A DNA stretch of 64,000 nt from Peptococcaceae bacterium UBA4068 (GCA_002382665.1 DFZA01000005.1:197383-261382), one strand, 5' to 3'; shown: positions 1-8,938, counted from the stretch's first letter. The notes: generated from the letters alone by a model not told the origin. Translations and numbers: made by a program.

Positions 1-19
1 AATATATTGGAGGGAAAGC

Positions 20-1117
20 GTGATCATAACAAAAATGAAGGGACTCAACATAGGGGGGTTAACATCAAGGATTCCCATAATTCAGGGCGGCATGGGTGTA
101 GGCGTATCATTATCCGGTCTTTCTTCAGCGGTAGCAAATGAAGGAGGAATAGGGGTGATTTCAGCTGCAGGGATTGGCATGGATGAGCCCGAGTTTTATT
201 CGAATTTTGTTGATGCAAATAGAAGAGCATTAAAACAACAAATCCAAAAAGCGAGAGAAATTACTAAAGGAATTATTGGAGTCAATATAATGGTAGCTAT
301 GTCAAACTTTGCTGACACGGTTAAAACTGCTATTGATGAAAAAATAGATATTATATTTTGCGGGGCGGGCCTAGCGCTAAATTTGCCAGAGTTTTTAACC
401 GGTTCAAGCACAACCAAGCTGGTTCATATTGTGTCTTCTGGGAGGGCGGCAAGACTGATTGCGAAAATATGGTCTGAAAAGTATAATTACGTGCCTGATG
501 CTATAGTTGTTGAAGGACCCATGGCAGGCGGACACCTTGGATTTAAGGTTGAACAAATAAAAGATCCCCAATACTCTTTGGAAAATATAGTTATTGATGT
601 AATAAATGAACTTAAATACTTCGAGGAAAAATTCAAAAAACATATTCCGGTAATTGCGGCAGGGGGGATTTTCTCTGGTGCAGACATTTATAAAATAATG
701 CAACTGGGTGCTGACGGTGTTCAGATGGGAACCCGCTTTGTTACAACAGACGAATGTGATGCATCAATTAATTTTAAAAACTCCTATATTGAAGCAAAGA
801 AAGAAGACATTGCAATTATCAATAGTCCCGTTGGCATGCCTGGTAGGGTAATAGTAAATAAATTTATTTGTGATGTAAATGCCGGAGAAAAAAAACCTTA
901 CACTTGCCCGTATCATTGTATAAATACTTGTGATTATATGAAGACATCTTACTGTATTTCTGTTGCCTTGATGAATGCCAAAAAAGGTTTTATGGAAAAT
1001 GGTTTTGCCTTTGCAGGTGAAAATGTTTATAAATCAAACGAAATTACGACGGTAAAACAATTGATAGAAACTTTAGAACAAGAATATGCTGATGCAGCTT
1101 TGATGGATAATATTTAA
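20..1117 (+). CDS. NAD(P)H-dependent flavin oxidoreductase, nitronate monooxygenase (2-nitropropane dioxygenase/FabK-like) family
   Basis: 365 aa TIM-barrel FMN enzyme. The N-terminal part carries the glycine-rich FMN region (IIQGGMGVGVS, GGIGVISAAG). VEGPMAGGHLGF in the middle holds the His expected to be the catalytic base in nitronate monooxygenases, and PVIAAGGIFSGADI followed by GADGVQMGTRF is the phosphate-binding end of the barrel. The GTG start at 20 is preceded by GGAGGG at 9-14, a normal distance. An unusual Cys cluster (CPYHCINTC and a further Cys seven residues on) lies near residues 295-310. The true substrate cannot be told from sequence: nitronate oxidation, enoyl-ACP reduction or another flavin reaction are all possible. 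It stands alone, closed by a strong terminator. Confidence 0.85.
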   Translation: MIITKMKGLNIGGLTSRIPIIQGGMGVGVSLSGLSSAVANEGGIGVISAAGIGMDEPEFYSNFVDANRRALKQQIQKAREITKGIIGVNIMVAMSNFADTVKTAIDEKIDIIFCGAGLALNLPEFLTGSSTTKLVHIVSSGRAARLIAKIWSEKYNYVPDAIVVEGPMAGGHLGFKVEQIKDPQYSLENIVIDVINELKYFEEKFKKHIPVIAAGGIFSGADIYKIMQLGADGVQMGTRFVTTDECDASINFKNSYIEAKKEDIAIINSPVGMPGRVIVNKFICDVNAGEKKPYTCPYHCINTCDYMKTSYCISVALMNAKKGFMENGFAFAGENVYKSNEITTVKQLIETLEQEYADAALMDNI

Positions 1118-1204
1118 ACCTAGATACTTTTTTTGCGCTTGATACAAATAAGCGGACCTGCCGCCGAAATGAACAATTCCCGCATTTGAATTAAGTTACT
1201 TTGC

Positions 1205-1250
1205 AAAACAAAGCCTTGCTATCCTTTCGGATGGCAGGGCTTTGTTTTGT
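1205..1250 (+). terminator. Rho-independent terminator
   Basis: A 20-bp stem (1205-1224 with 1229-1248, two G-U pairs, TTTC loop) ends in T-rich sequence. It closes the flavin oxidoreductase gene. Confidence 0.85.
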
Positions 1251-1332
1251 AGAAAAAAATACATGGAAGTAAGCGTCTTAAGCATAATCATATTTCTCAA
1301 GGACACACTAGTTTGGAAGGAGTGTGCTAGAT

Positions 1333-1434
1333 ATGAACGGAAATGTTGAATTATTAAACTCTGCTTATCCTACCGGCCTCAGGTTATTGAGATTTGAAGA
1401 AAATATTATCCAGCAATTGAAGGCTTTCTTGTAA
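1333..1434 (+). CDS. 33-aa small ORF translationally coupled to splB
   Basis: ATG at 1333 with AAGGAG ten bases upstream opens a 33-codon ORF (starts MNGNVELLNSAYPTG, ends QQLKAFL). Its stop TAA overlaps the splB ATG (TAATG at 1432-1436). The RBS-spacing and the stop-start overlap argue that it is translated and that splB translation is coupled to it. The short SD region can also fold into a small hairpin (CACACT 1304-1309 with AGTGTG 1321-1326). The product resembles nothing I recognise; Bacillus spl operons carry a longer splA regulator in this position, but no similarity to SplA is visible. It could be a coupling leader or a functional micropeptide. Confidence 0.55.
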   Translation: MNGNVELLNSAYPTGLRLLRFEENIIQQLKAFL

Positions 1435-2477
1435 TGAGCAGCGATTTTCTATCCAATAGCGCAGTTCGAGGCAGAAGGTGTTTGTACCCGGATAAGATTT
1501 TCTATGAGCCGGCTGTTTTAAATTATCAATTGGGTAAACTGCTTCAGGAGAAGTTTAAAGATATTCCCTGGGTGGTGATTGAAAACCACAACAATATAGA
1601 GTTATTGCGCAATAACCCTAATAAAGAGTTTGCGAGAATGAAAAGGCATTTGGTCATTGGTGTGCGCAAGTCCCTAAAATATACGCCCAACAATAAGATT
1701 TCTGATTTTCTGGTGCCTTATACCTCATCCGGCTGCGGCGCTATGTGTCTTTACTGTTATTTGGTATGCAACTTTAATAAATGTTCATATCTGCGATTGT
1801 TCGTCAACCGCGAAGCAATGCTGGAAAAGCTGATCAAGACCGCTAACAAAGCAGAGAAGGATCTGGTTTTTGAAATTGGCAGTAACAGCGATTTGGTTTT
1901 GGAAAACACTATTACAGGAAATCTGGAATGGACGATTGAAGGATTTGCCGGAAGTAAAAAAGGATTGTTGACATTTCCCACCAAGTTTGACATGATAGAG
2001 CCGCTACTGCCGCTGGATCATAAAGGTCATATCATTATGCGCATGAGCGTCAATCCGCAAGAGATTATCAGTAAAATCGAGTTTGGTACTTCTCCTTTAC
2101 TATCGCGAATCAAGGCTGTCAACCGTATGTGCGAGGCTGGCTATAAAGTGGGGATATTGATCGCTCCCATTGTTTTGGTAGATAATTGGCAGCAGTTTTA
2201 TTGTAGGCTAATCGAACAATTAGCCGATGAGCTTTCTGATAAAGCAAAAAAGCAGTTGTTCATAGAGATTATCTTTATGACCTATAGCTTTGTCCATCGG
2301 GCAATCAATCGCGAGGCCTTCCCCAAGTCGGCGGATTTATTTAATGAAGATTTGATGACCGGTCGGGGCAGAGGCAAGTATTGCTATCGTGAATCGGTGC
2401 GTCAGCAAGCAGAAGAATTCCTACGGCAACAGCTTGCACAAAAATTAAGCAATGTACCGATCATCTATGTGGTATGA
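1434..2477 (+). CDS. splB: spore photoproduct lyase (radical SAM)
   Basis: 347 aa. Repairs the thymine dimer 'spore photoproduct' at germination using S-adenosylmethionine and a [4Fe-4S] cluster. The radical SAM motif CxxxCxxC is at residues 101-108 (CGAMCLYC), followed by further Cys (VCNFNKC) typical of the clostridial branch. HLVIGVRKSLKY, TFPTKFDM, RMSVNP, FGTSPLLSRI and GYKVGILIAPI line up by eye with B. subtilis SplB (342 aa). The position of the B. subtilis H-donor Cys141 (context EASCTSD) reads EIGSNSD here, so Ser appears to replace it. The start at 1434 is set by overlap with the upstream small ORF. Presence of this gene is strong evidence for an endospore former. Confidence 0.92.
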   Translation: MSSDFLSNSAVRGRRCLYPDKIFYEPAVLNYQLGKLLQEKFKDIPWVVIENHNNIELLRNNPNKEFARMKRHLVIGVRKSLKYTPNNKISDFLVPYTSSGCGAMCLYCYLVCNFNKCSYLRLFVNREAMLEKLIKTANKAEKDLVFEIGSNSDLVLENTITGNLEWTIEGFAGSKKGLLTFPTKFDMIEPLLPLDHKGHIIMRMSVNPQEIISKIEFGTSPLLSRIKAVNRMCEAGYKVGILIAPIVLVDNWQQFYCRLIEQLADELSDKAKKQLFIEIIFMTYSFVHRAINREAFPKSADLFNEDLMTGRGRGKYCYRESVRQQAEEFLRQQLAQKLSNVPIIYVV

Positions 2478-2516
2478 TAGCTGCACAGGCCGAAATCTTT
2501 GATTTCGAGGCTGAGC

Positions 2517-2645
2517 GCCTATTTTATAGCTGAGGTTTTCCCGGCTAGGGAAAAGCCAGCTAGAATAGCTGCACAGACACAGGCGGCTTAGTGCCTATTT
2601 TATAGCTGAGGTTTTCCCGGCTAGGGAAAAGCCAGCTAGAATAGC
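2517..2645 (+). repeat. Tandem 76-bp hairpin repeat, two copies plus a decayed third
   Basis: A 53-bp identical unit (starts GCCTATTTTATAGC, ends CTAGAATAGC) lies at 2517-2569 and again at 2593-2645, period 76 bp. Each copy is itself an imperfect inverted repeat around TTTTCCCGGCTAGGGAAAA. A diverged fragment (GGCTGAGGCC...AAAGCCAGCC) continues to about 2690. It lies in the 327-bp gap between splB and the CPBP gene and holds no ORF. Confidence 0.8.
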
Positions 2646-2716
2646 GGCATAGACACTGACGGCTGAGGCCATCTAAAGAAAAGCCAGCCATATCCACGAA
2701 GCGGATATGGTATAAT

Positions 2717-2743
2717 AAAGCGCTTTAAACACAGCGCTTTTTT
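2717..2743 (+). terminator. Rho-independent terminator
   Basis: 8-bp stem AAAGCGCT/AGCGCTTT (2717-2724, 2733-2740) followed by a T-run. It ends the splB/repeat transcript. Confidence 0.7.
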
Positions 2744-2804
2744 GCTGATTCAAGTTATGATATAATTATATATGTTAAGATAAACCTTAGGAGCTAGAAT
2801 CAGC

Positions 2805-3611
2805 ATGCAAAACAAAAAATCCGGTGTGATGTATGCCGCTATAACATTGATTTGGACTTGGGGAGTTCTGGCGGTGCCGGTAATTGGGGGGCTTGATTTT
2901 GCTAATCATATTACCCAAATCGCTTATGTGCTGGCTGGCGCTTCTCCCTCGATTATTGCGCTGATATTTGTTTTTTGTTCGCGGGACCGAGATTATAAGC
3001 TTAGTTTTCTTAAGCGGATTGTCAGCCTCGGTTCTGCGCGGATAAAAGGTCTTGCGGTAATATTTTTATTGGTACCGACAGTTACTGTCCTGTCGGCATA
3101 TATTAATTTGTTCTTAACCTCAACATCAGTGGATTGGTCGGTATTGGTCGCATATCTACATACCCCATTAAGTTTGATAGCATTTGTGGTTTTTACTTTT
3201 ATTTTCGGGCCGCTTGCCGAAGAAATCGGTTGGCGCGGTTATCTATTGGATTGTTTCAAGCAGCGCAGCCCGCTTGTTTACGGGGTTGGTATTGGCCTGA
3301 TCTGGACAATATGGCATTTACCGATGTTTTTGATCGCCGGTACATATCAAAATGGACTGCTGGCACAGGGATTTTTTCCTGTTTTATGCTTTGTTTTATC
3401 AACCACGGCGTTGGGCGTCATTATCGCAGAGACCGCCAAATATTGTAACAGCATTTTGGCGGCGATAATATTTCACTTTATGATTAATTTTACCGGGGAG
3501 TTGATACCTCTTTCAATATCGGCAGAGCTGGTTAAATCTGCTATATATATAATTATTGCTGCGGTGATAATATGCCGATACTATAATAGCAAAAAGTTGA
3601 TAAAAAGTTGA
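2805..3611 (+). CDS. CPBP-family intramembrane metalloprotease (CAAX protease-like)
   Basis: 268 aa, about eight hydrophobic segments. The family signature is present: EEIGWRGYL (EExxxR, residues about 140-148), a downstream IWTIWHLP with the conserved His, and FHFMINFTGE (HxxxN). These residues chelate the metal in the membrane-embedded active site. In Firmicutes such proteins are often linked to bacteriocin immunity or signal processing; no bacteriocin gene is visible here. ATG at 2805 has TTAGGAG about eleven bases upstream. It precedes the two-component genes by 34 bp and may share a transcript with them. Confidence 0.85.
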   Translation: MQNKKSGVMYAAITLIWTWGVLAVPVIGGLDFANHITQIAYVLAGASPSIIALIFVFCSRDRDYKLSFLKRIVSLGSARIKGLAVIFLLVPTVTVLSAYINLFLTSTSVDWSVLVAYLHTPLSLIAFVVFTFIFGPLAEEIGWRGYLLDCFKQRSPLVYGVGIGLIWTIWHLPMFLIAGTYQNGLLAQGFFPVLCFVLSTTALGVIIAETAKYCNSILAAIIFHFMINFTGELIPLSISAELVKSAIYIIIAAVIICRYYNSKKLIKS

Positions 3612-3645
3612 ATATTAAATTTTAAGCTATATTCGAGGTGTGAAA

Positions 3646-4320
3646 ATGGCTTTTAAAATCTTGGTGGTAGATGATGAAGCAGATATTATAAACCTGCTCA
3701 AAGATTATTTTGAGTTAAACGGTTATCAGGTGCTGACAGCCGTTGATGGGCAGCAAGCGCTGAAGCATGTGGAAAAACAGCCGGATATTATACTGCTGGA
3801 TATCAATATGCCTGGTTTGGACGGGCTGGAAGTCTGTTCGCAAATCCGTGGTTTCGTATCCTGCCCGATTCTGTTTTTGACGGCCAGAGTAGAGGATGTC
3901 GATAAAATCAACGGTTTTTGTGCCGGTGGCGACGACTATATCGTCAAACCCTTCAGCATTGACGAACTTGGCGCTCGGGTAGCAGCTCATCTGCGGCGCG
4001 AATCCAGACAGCGGGTATCGTCAAAAACAAAATTCACAGGCGGTCTGGTGATCGATTATACCGCGAGGACGGTTAGCTGCCATGATGTCCCGATACAATT
4101 TGCGAAAAAAGAATTTGACATAATAGAACTATTATCCGTCAATAGCGGACAGGTATTTGACAAAGAACGCATCTATGAAAGAGTCTGGGGTTGGGACTCA
4201 GAGGGCGACAGCTCGGTTGTAGCGGAGCATATTCGCCGTATCCGCGCCAAGCTGGCGGCGGCAGGCAACAAAACTTATATAGAAACGGTATGGGGCGTGG
4301 GTTACAAATGGGTAGGATAA
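3646..4320 (+). CDS. OmpR/PhoB-family response regulator
   Basis: 224 aa. Receiver domain (1-118) has acidic pair DDE near residue 10, phosphoacceptor Asp in IILLDINMPG, Thr in LFLTAR and Lys in IVKPF. A winged-helix DNA-binding domain follows (130-224, ending GVGYKWVG). ATG at 3646 is chosen over an in-frame GTG at 3640 because GAGG at 3635-3638 gives a seven-base spacing only to the ATG. It overlaps the histidine kinase gene by 13 bp. It probably controls the ABC transporter genes just downstream. Confidence 0.92.
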   Translation: MAFKILVVDDEADIINLLKDYFELNGYQVLTAVDGQQALKHVEKQPDIILLDINMPGLDGLEVCSQIRGFVSCPILFLTARVEDVDKINGFCAGGDDYIVKPFSIDELGARVAAHLRRESRQRVSSKTKFTGGLVIDYTARTVSCHDVPIQFAKKEFDIIELLSVNSGQVFDKERIYERVWGWDSEGDSSVVAEHIRRIRAKLAAAGNKTYIETVWGVGYKWVG

Positions 4321-5495
4321 AACAGGTATTGCAAAATCTCTCAATCAGAAAGACATTTATGCTGTATATGCTGCTGTTTTTATTGTTGGCAACATTACTT
4401 AGTTCTATTTCCATTAACTTAACTGAAAATGTGGAGAACCAAATCAATCTTTCATATGCCAATTCCCAAGATCAGTATACGCTCAACAATGGCGAAGGCA
4501 ACGTCATTCTTTCCATGCCGCCTGTACAATACAGCCCAGCAGATCAAAAAGTAATCAATACCTGCAAATTTGTTGAAATAGGTTCGATTCCGATCTTCTT
4601 CGGCGGTTGTATTATTGTTGCCGCTCTGCTTTTTTATCGCAACAAGCTGAAAAAACCGATCGAACTACTTAACGGTGCTTCCGCAAAAATAGCGGCTAGC
4701 GATTTGGACTTTAATATTTCTTATGAAAATAAGGATGAAATGGGAAAGCTTTGCAGTTCTTTTGAATCGATGCGCGCGGCGCTGGAAGAAAATAACCGTG
4801 CCATCTGGCGGTCGGTAGAGGAGCGCAAAAGGTTGAATGCTGCCTTTGCCCATGATCTGCGTACACCGCTGACGGTTCTGCGCGGTTCCGCCGATCTTTT
4901 ACAAAAGTATTTACCGCAGGGCAAAATCAGCGAGGAAAAGCTGATATCTACCGTATCCGCCATGTCCGATAATGTAATGAGATTGGAAAACTATTTGCAG
5001 ACTATGAGCGAGGCGCAGAAGCTTGAGGATATTGCTATAACTAAAAATGAAGTAGAAGCCAGTTCTGTATTTGAGCAGATTCAAAACATATCTGTCATCT
5101 TAGCCCAAAACTCCGCATGTAAACTTGATTTTGTCAGTGATTTACCGCCCCAAAAAATATGTCTGGATATTGATGTTGTGCAGAGGGTTTACGGAAACCT
5201 GCTTACTAACGCTCTACGTTATGCCGCCAGCGCTATTTCTGTTTGCTGTCGCTATGCAGATGATAAATTTATTATTGAGGTTACCGATGACGGAAAGGGG
5301 TTCACGGAAGATGACCTGCGGCAGGCCACCAAACCCTATTACAAAAATACAGCCAATACCGATGAATCTCATCTTGGTCTAGGTCTTTATATCTGCAGAA
5401 TATTAACTGAAAAACATGGGGGAACGCTGCTAATTACTAATCAAGAAGGCGGTGGCGCGAAAGTGACTGCAAGTTTTTCAGTAAATTGCCAATAA
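4308..5495 (+). CDS. Membrane sensor histidine kinase (HAMP, HisKA, HATPase)
   Basis: 395 aa from ATG 4308. Two membrane segments (about residues 17-36 and 87-108) enclose a short outside loop of about 50 residues. HAMP region follows (YRNKLKKPIELL), then H-box AFAHDLRTPLTVLRGS with the phosphorylated His, then an ATPase domain with NLLTNALRYA, DDGKGF and GLGLYICR. The frame remains open further upstream to 4191, but that part overlaps the regulator gene in another frame and lacks kinase-like sequence, so 4308 is preferred. It is the cognate kinase of the preceding regulator; the short loop suggests it senses membrane or transporter state rather than a large ligand. Confidence 0.9.
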   Translation: MGRIKQVLQNLSIRKTFMLYMLLFLLLATLLSSISINLTENVENQINLSYANSQDQYTLNNGEGNVILSMPPVQYSPADQKVINTCKFVEIGSIPIFFGGCIIVAALLFYRNKLKKPIELLNGASAKIAASDLDFNISYENKDEMGKLCSSFESMRAALEENNRAIWRSVEERKRLNAAFAHDLRTPLTVLRGSADLLQKYLPQGKISEEKLISTVSAMSDNVMRLENYLQTMSEAQKLEDIAITKNEVEASSVFEQIQNISVILAQNSACKLDFVSDLPPQKICLDIDVVQRVYGNLLTNALRYAASAISVCCRYADDKFIIEVTDDGKGFTEDDLRQATKPYYKNTANTDESHLGLGLYICRILTEKHGGTLLITNQEGGGAKVTASFSVNCQ

Positions 5496-5533
5496 ATAAT
5501 TAATAGTTGAAAAAAAGTAGATATTTATAAATT

Positions 5534-5567
5534 ACACTCTCCTTGAATCTGAAAACGAGGAGAGTGT
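5534..5567 (+). promoter_or_regulatory. Perfect 10-bp hairpin that contains the Shine-Dalgarno of the ABC ATPase gene
   Basis: ACACTCTCCT (5534-5543) pairs perfectly with AGGAGAGTGT (5558-5567) around a 14-nt loop. The second arm contains the AGGAG ribosome site for the ATG at 5571 and is followed by TTTT, so it can act as a translational lock or as an attenuator. Confidence 0.6.
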
Positions 5568-5570
5568 TTT

Positions 5571-6275
5571 ATGTTTACTAAAGATCAAGCATTGAATAAT
5601 AATGAAGAATCAATAGTTTTGCGTGCCGACGGCCTGAAAAAGTATTATGGCGCAGAACCGAATATTGTCAAAGCACTGGACGGCGTTGATTTAACCGTCG
5701 GCCAAGGTGAGTTTGTGGCGGTTGTCGGCACATCCGGCAGTGGTAAATCTACCTTATTGCATATGCTGGGTGGGCTGGATACCCCTACCGACGGCAGCGT
5801 GTCCATCTGCGAGGTGGAGCTTGGTAAATTACCGGACGAGCAGTTGACAATATTCCGGCGCCGGAATATCGGCTTTGTATTCCAGAATTACAATCTGGTG
5901 CCGATACTCAACGTCTACGAAAACATCGTGCTACCCGGCGAATTGGACGGTAAAAAGACAGACGGCGAGTTTGTGAACAAGATTGTGCGCATGCTGGGGT
6001 TGTCAGAAAAACTGGATAGCCTGCCTAACAATCTTTCCGGCGGTCAGCAGCAGCGCGTAGCCATCGCCCGGGCGCTGGCCGCCAAACCGGCGCTGATACT
6101 GGCCGACGAGCCGACAGGAAATCTTGACAGCAGCACTAGCCGCGATGTTTTGGAGCTGCTTAAGGTCACCAGTAAAGAGTTTGCGCAAACAATGATCATG
6201 ATTACTCATAACCATGAAATTGCCTCGCTTGCCGATCGTATCGTGCGCATCGAGGACGGCAGAGTCGTAGAATAA
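5571..6275 (+). CDS. ABC transporter ATP-binding protein (MacB/LolD/BceA-like)
   Basis: 234 aa. Walker A GTSGSGKST (about residue 54), Q-loop VFQNYNLVP, signature LSGGQQQRVAIARAL, Walker B LILADEPTGNLDS and H-loop ITHNHE are intact. Sequence style is that of the MacB/LolD/BceA class, which pairs with FtsX-fold permeases. It sits immediately before such a permease and after a two-component system, the common layout for cell-envelope stress or antimicrobial-peptide detoxification modules. Substrate unknown. Confidence 0.92.
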   Translation: MFTKDQALNNNEESIVLRADGLKKYYGAEPNIVKALDGVDLTVGQGEFVAVVGTSGSGKSTLLHMLGGLDTPTDGSVSICEVELGKLPDEQLTIFRRRNIGFVFQNYNLVPILNVYENIVLPGELDGKKTDGEFVNKIVRMLGLSEKLDSLPNNLSGGQQQRVAIARALAAKPALILADEPTGNLDSSTSRDVLELLKVTSKEFAQTMIMITHNHEIASLADRIVRIEDGRVVE

Positions 6276-6288
6276 GGGGGTGTCGCAG

Positions 6289-8784
6289 GTGTCTTTTAAG
6301 AAAAATGCTTCCATGACAAATAAAATAACCGGACGTTTGCTTGCCGCCAACCGCTCTCGCAACCGTTATATAGTGGCGGCCATTGCCTTGACAACTCTGC
6401 TGATTGCTTCGGTATTCAGCATTGGCATGAGCTATATTAAATCCAATGAAATGCAGCAAATCAGGCTGATGGGCACAACCGCACACGTGGCCGTGACCAA
6501 TCCCATCGACGAACAGGTAGAGAAATTACATGAACTATCCTATGTTGAAACCGTGGGGTTACAGCGTAACGTCGGCTTGATCAAAAACACGCCGCAAATG
6601 GGTAACATGACGCTGAGTCTGCATTGGTATGATCAAACTGAATGGCAAGAGTTCAGGAAGCCTGCGGTGGTCGATATGGTGGGTATTTATCCGGAAAAAT
6701 ATAATGAAGTATTGGTTCCGTTATGGATACTTCACAATATGGGCATAGATGATCCGCAGATCGGCATGGAAATACCGTTGGACTATTACTTGGGAGAAGA
6801 CAGAGAAGTTGTACAAACCACTAATTTCATTTTGTCTGGTTATTGTACTGACTATGTACATATACGTTCGGGCAACATCGACTCGATTTATGTATCGGAG
6901 CAATTTGCCGCGTCCAGCGGCAATACAGTGCAAAATAACGGCGCTGCGTCCGTGGCTTACTGTGACAGCAAAGATATTGACGGCTATAATCAGCAGTTGG
7001 CTGACGACCTGCAGCTTACTGCGGATCAAAAAATCAAAACTGTGCCGATGTATGATTCAAGTGATTCGCAAAGCTTATACTATATGCTGGCCTTTGCCGC
7101 CGTAATTTTCTTTTTGATGCTGACAGGTTACCTGCTGATCTATAATGTGTTTTATATCTCTGTTGCCAAAGATACCCGTTTTTGGGGATTGTTAAAAGCC
7201 ATCGGCGCCACTCCGCGACAGCTGATAAGAATTGTAACGGGTCAGGCTCTGCTCCTGGCCGCCATAGGTATCCCTCTCGGTCTGGCCGTCAGTGCGGTTT
7301 TATCATTTGCGGTAGTACCAATGGCTTTAAATATGTTTGATCTGGCTACCGGCGCGGAAATATCCTTCAGCCCTCTGATATTTATCGGTGCTGCATTCTT
7401 TGCGCTGCTGACGACAATGATTGGTGCGGCTAAATCGGCAAGGACAGCCGCCAAAATCTCGCCGCTGGCGGCGCTGCGGTACACCGGCGTAGCTACAGCT
7501 AAAAACACAAAACGCTCAACATCCGGTGCGGATTTAAGTAAAATGGCATGGCGCAATATTTTCCGTGACCGTAAACGTGCTTTGATAGTGCTGCTATCCC
7601 TGTTTTTGGGCATTACGACTTTTATGGTGGTCACCACGCTGGTTTCCAGCATGGATACGGATAACTATATCGCCTCTTATGTGGATAACGATATTATTTT
7701 AGAAAACAATACATTGGATACAGTTGGAACGGAGAATACGCCTCAACAGAAATTTGACGATGTGTTTATGGCGGAGCTCAATAATATCGACGGTGTAACC
7801 AACCTGCGCACAACAACTATGGAAAAGATGCAAATGGTATATGACCCGACTCAGTTTTCTGATCATATAGACTGGTTCTGCAATATGTTTGGAGTGGAGG
7901 ATGAGGATAAGCCAACCGAGCAGCAGATCAGGGATAATTTCTGGGGATATATAATTGGCATTGATAGCCGCTATATTGAGGAAATGAACGAGAATAGTGA
8001 CAATCCGATTGACGTGGAGGCTTTCAAACGCGGGGAAATTGCCCTGATCGGTACAAACAATCCCAAACTGTATGATAACGTAGATCAACTGGATATTACG
8101 GTTTCGTCATCCGGTGTTGTTGCTCAATTTGCTTTGGGTGGTTTTGTCCCATACCTGTTTCAGTATGCGGGCGGCTGTATGGCGCCCAATATTTATGTGT
8201 CTGAGCAAACATTGGCGAAGTTGGTTGCCGATCCAAAAATCTATAAAGTGAATATGGATGTGGAGGATGATTTGGAACAGCAGGCGCTGGAACAGGTGAA
8301 AAAGCTGACTGATGACGATTATGATATATCCAGAACATCCAAATTGGAGCAGCAGCAAGCGATGTCTGACACGAAAATGTTGTTGTACATTTTGGGTGGC
8401 GGTATTGCATTGGTGCTGGCGTTGATCGGTATATTGAATTTTATTAACGTTATGGCGACGGGCGTGATGGCCAGGAGGTTGGAGTTTGCCATGCTTGAAA
8501 GTGTCGGCATGACAAAGCGGCAACTGCAACGCATGCTGATGCTGGAAGGATTGGGGTATGCGGTTATCACCACGTTGTTGGTGGGGACTTTGGGTAGCGC
8601 GGTCACTTACCTTATATTCAGACTGTTTCAGCAGCAGGCCGATTATGCCATATTTACTTTTCCCGTTATACCGATGCTAATCGCCATGGTTATCGTATTA
8701 ATTGTTTGTATGGTTGCTCCCAAAATGTCATATCGTTCCGGCAGCAGTGCCAGTATTGTGGAAAGACTTCGGCAAACAGAATAA
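6289..8784 (+). CDS. FtsX/MacB-type ABC transporter permease
   Basis: About 831 aa from the GTG at 6289, whose AAGGGGG ribosome site (6274-6280) is correctly spaced; an in-frame GTG at 6280 lies inside that site. One N-terminal membrane helix is followed by a large outside domain (residues about 50-265), three helices, a second helix (about 435) and outside domain, and a final three-helix FtsX unit. The two halves are internally duplicated (LLKAIGATPRQLIRIV and MLESVGMTKRQLQRML are equivalent positions). Works with the ATPase encoded just upstream. A two-component-controlled exporter or detoxification pump is likely; substrate cannot be inferred. Confidence 0.9.
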   Translation: MSFKKNASMTNKITGRLLAANRSRNRYIVAAIALTTLLIASVFSIGMSYIKSNEMQQIRLMGTTAHVAVTNPIDEQVEKLHELSYVETVGLQRNVGLIKNTPQMGNMTLSLHWYDQTEWQEFRKPAVVDMVGIYPEKYNEVLVPLWILHNMGIDDPQIGMEIPLDYYLGEDREVVQTTNFILSGYCTDYVHIRSGNIDSIYVSEQFAASSGNTVQNNGAASVAYCDSKDIDGYNQQLADDLQLTADQKIKTVPMYDSSDSQSLYYMLAFAAVIFFLMLTGYLLIYNVFYISVAKDTRFWGLLKAIGATPRQLIRIVTGQALLLAAIGIPLGLAVSAVLSFAVVPMALNMFDLATGAEISFSPLIFIGAAFFALLTTMIGAAKSARTAAKISPLAALRYTGVATAKNTKRSTSGADLSKMAWRNIFRDRKRALIVLLSLFLGITTFMVVTTLVSSMDTDNYIASYVDNDIILENNTLDTVGTENTPQQKFDDVFMAELNNIDGVTNLRTTTMEKMQMVYDPTQFSDHIDWFCNMFGVEDEDKPTEQQIRDNFWGYIIGIDSRYIEEMNENSDNPIDVEAFKRGEIALIGTNNPKLYDNVDQLDITVSSSGVVAQFALGGFVPYLFQYAGGCMAPNIYVSEQTLAKLVADPKIYKVNMDVEDDLEQQALEQVKKLTDDDYDISRTSKLEQQQAMSDTKMLLYILGGGIALVLALIGILNFINVMATGVMARRLEFAMLESVGMTKRQLQRMLMLEGLGYAVITTLLVGTLGSAVTYLIFRLFQQQADYAIFTFPVIPMLIAMVIVLIVCMVAPKMSYRSGSSASIVERLRQTE

Positions 8785-8830
8785 ATGTTTGAATCTGTTA
8801 ATAGAAATACTGAAAATAATATATAGTATT

Positions 8831-8866
8831 AGGACTTAAAATAGCTTACATTTTAAGTCCTTTTCT
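8831..8866 (+). terminator. Rho-independent terminator
   Basis: 12-bp perfect stem AGGACTTAAAAT/ATTTTAAGTCCT (8831-8842, 8850-8861), then TTTTCTTTTCTT. Ends the sensor/transporter operon. Confidence 0.9.
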
Positions 8867-8938
8867 TTTCTTATTATCTATGTTATACTATAATTAAGGA
8901 TATTAGAATTTGTTTCTTTCCACGTAAGGTTTTAGAGG

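Noticed and set aside
1282..1310. Possible SigG promoter (GCATA, 17 bp, CACACTA) for splB
   Set aside because: The implied transcription start falls inside the ribosome site of the small ORF, leaving almost no leader; motif match is also weak.
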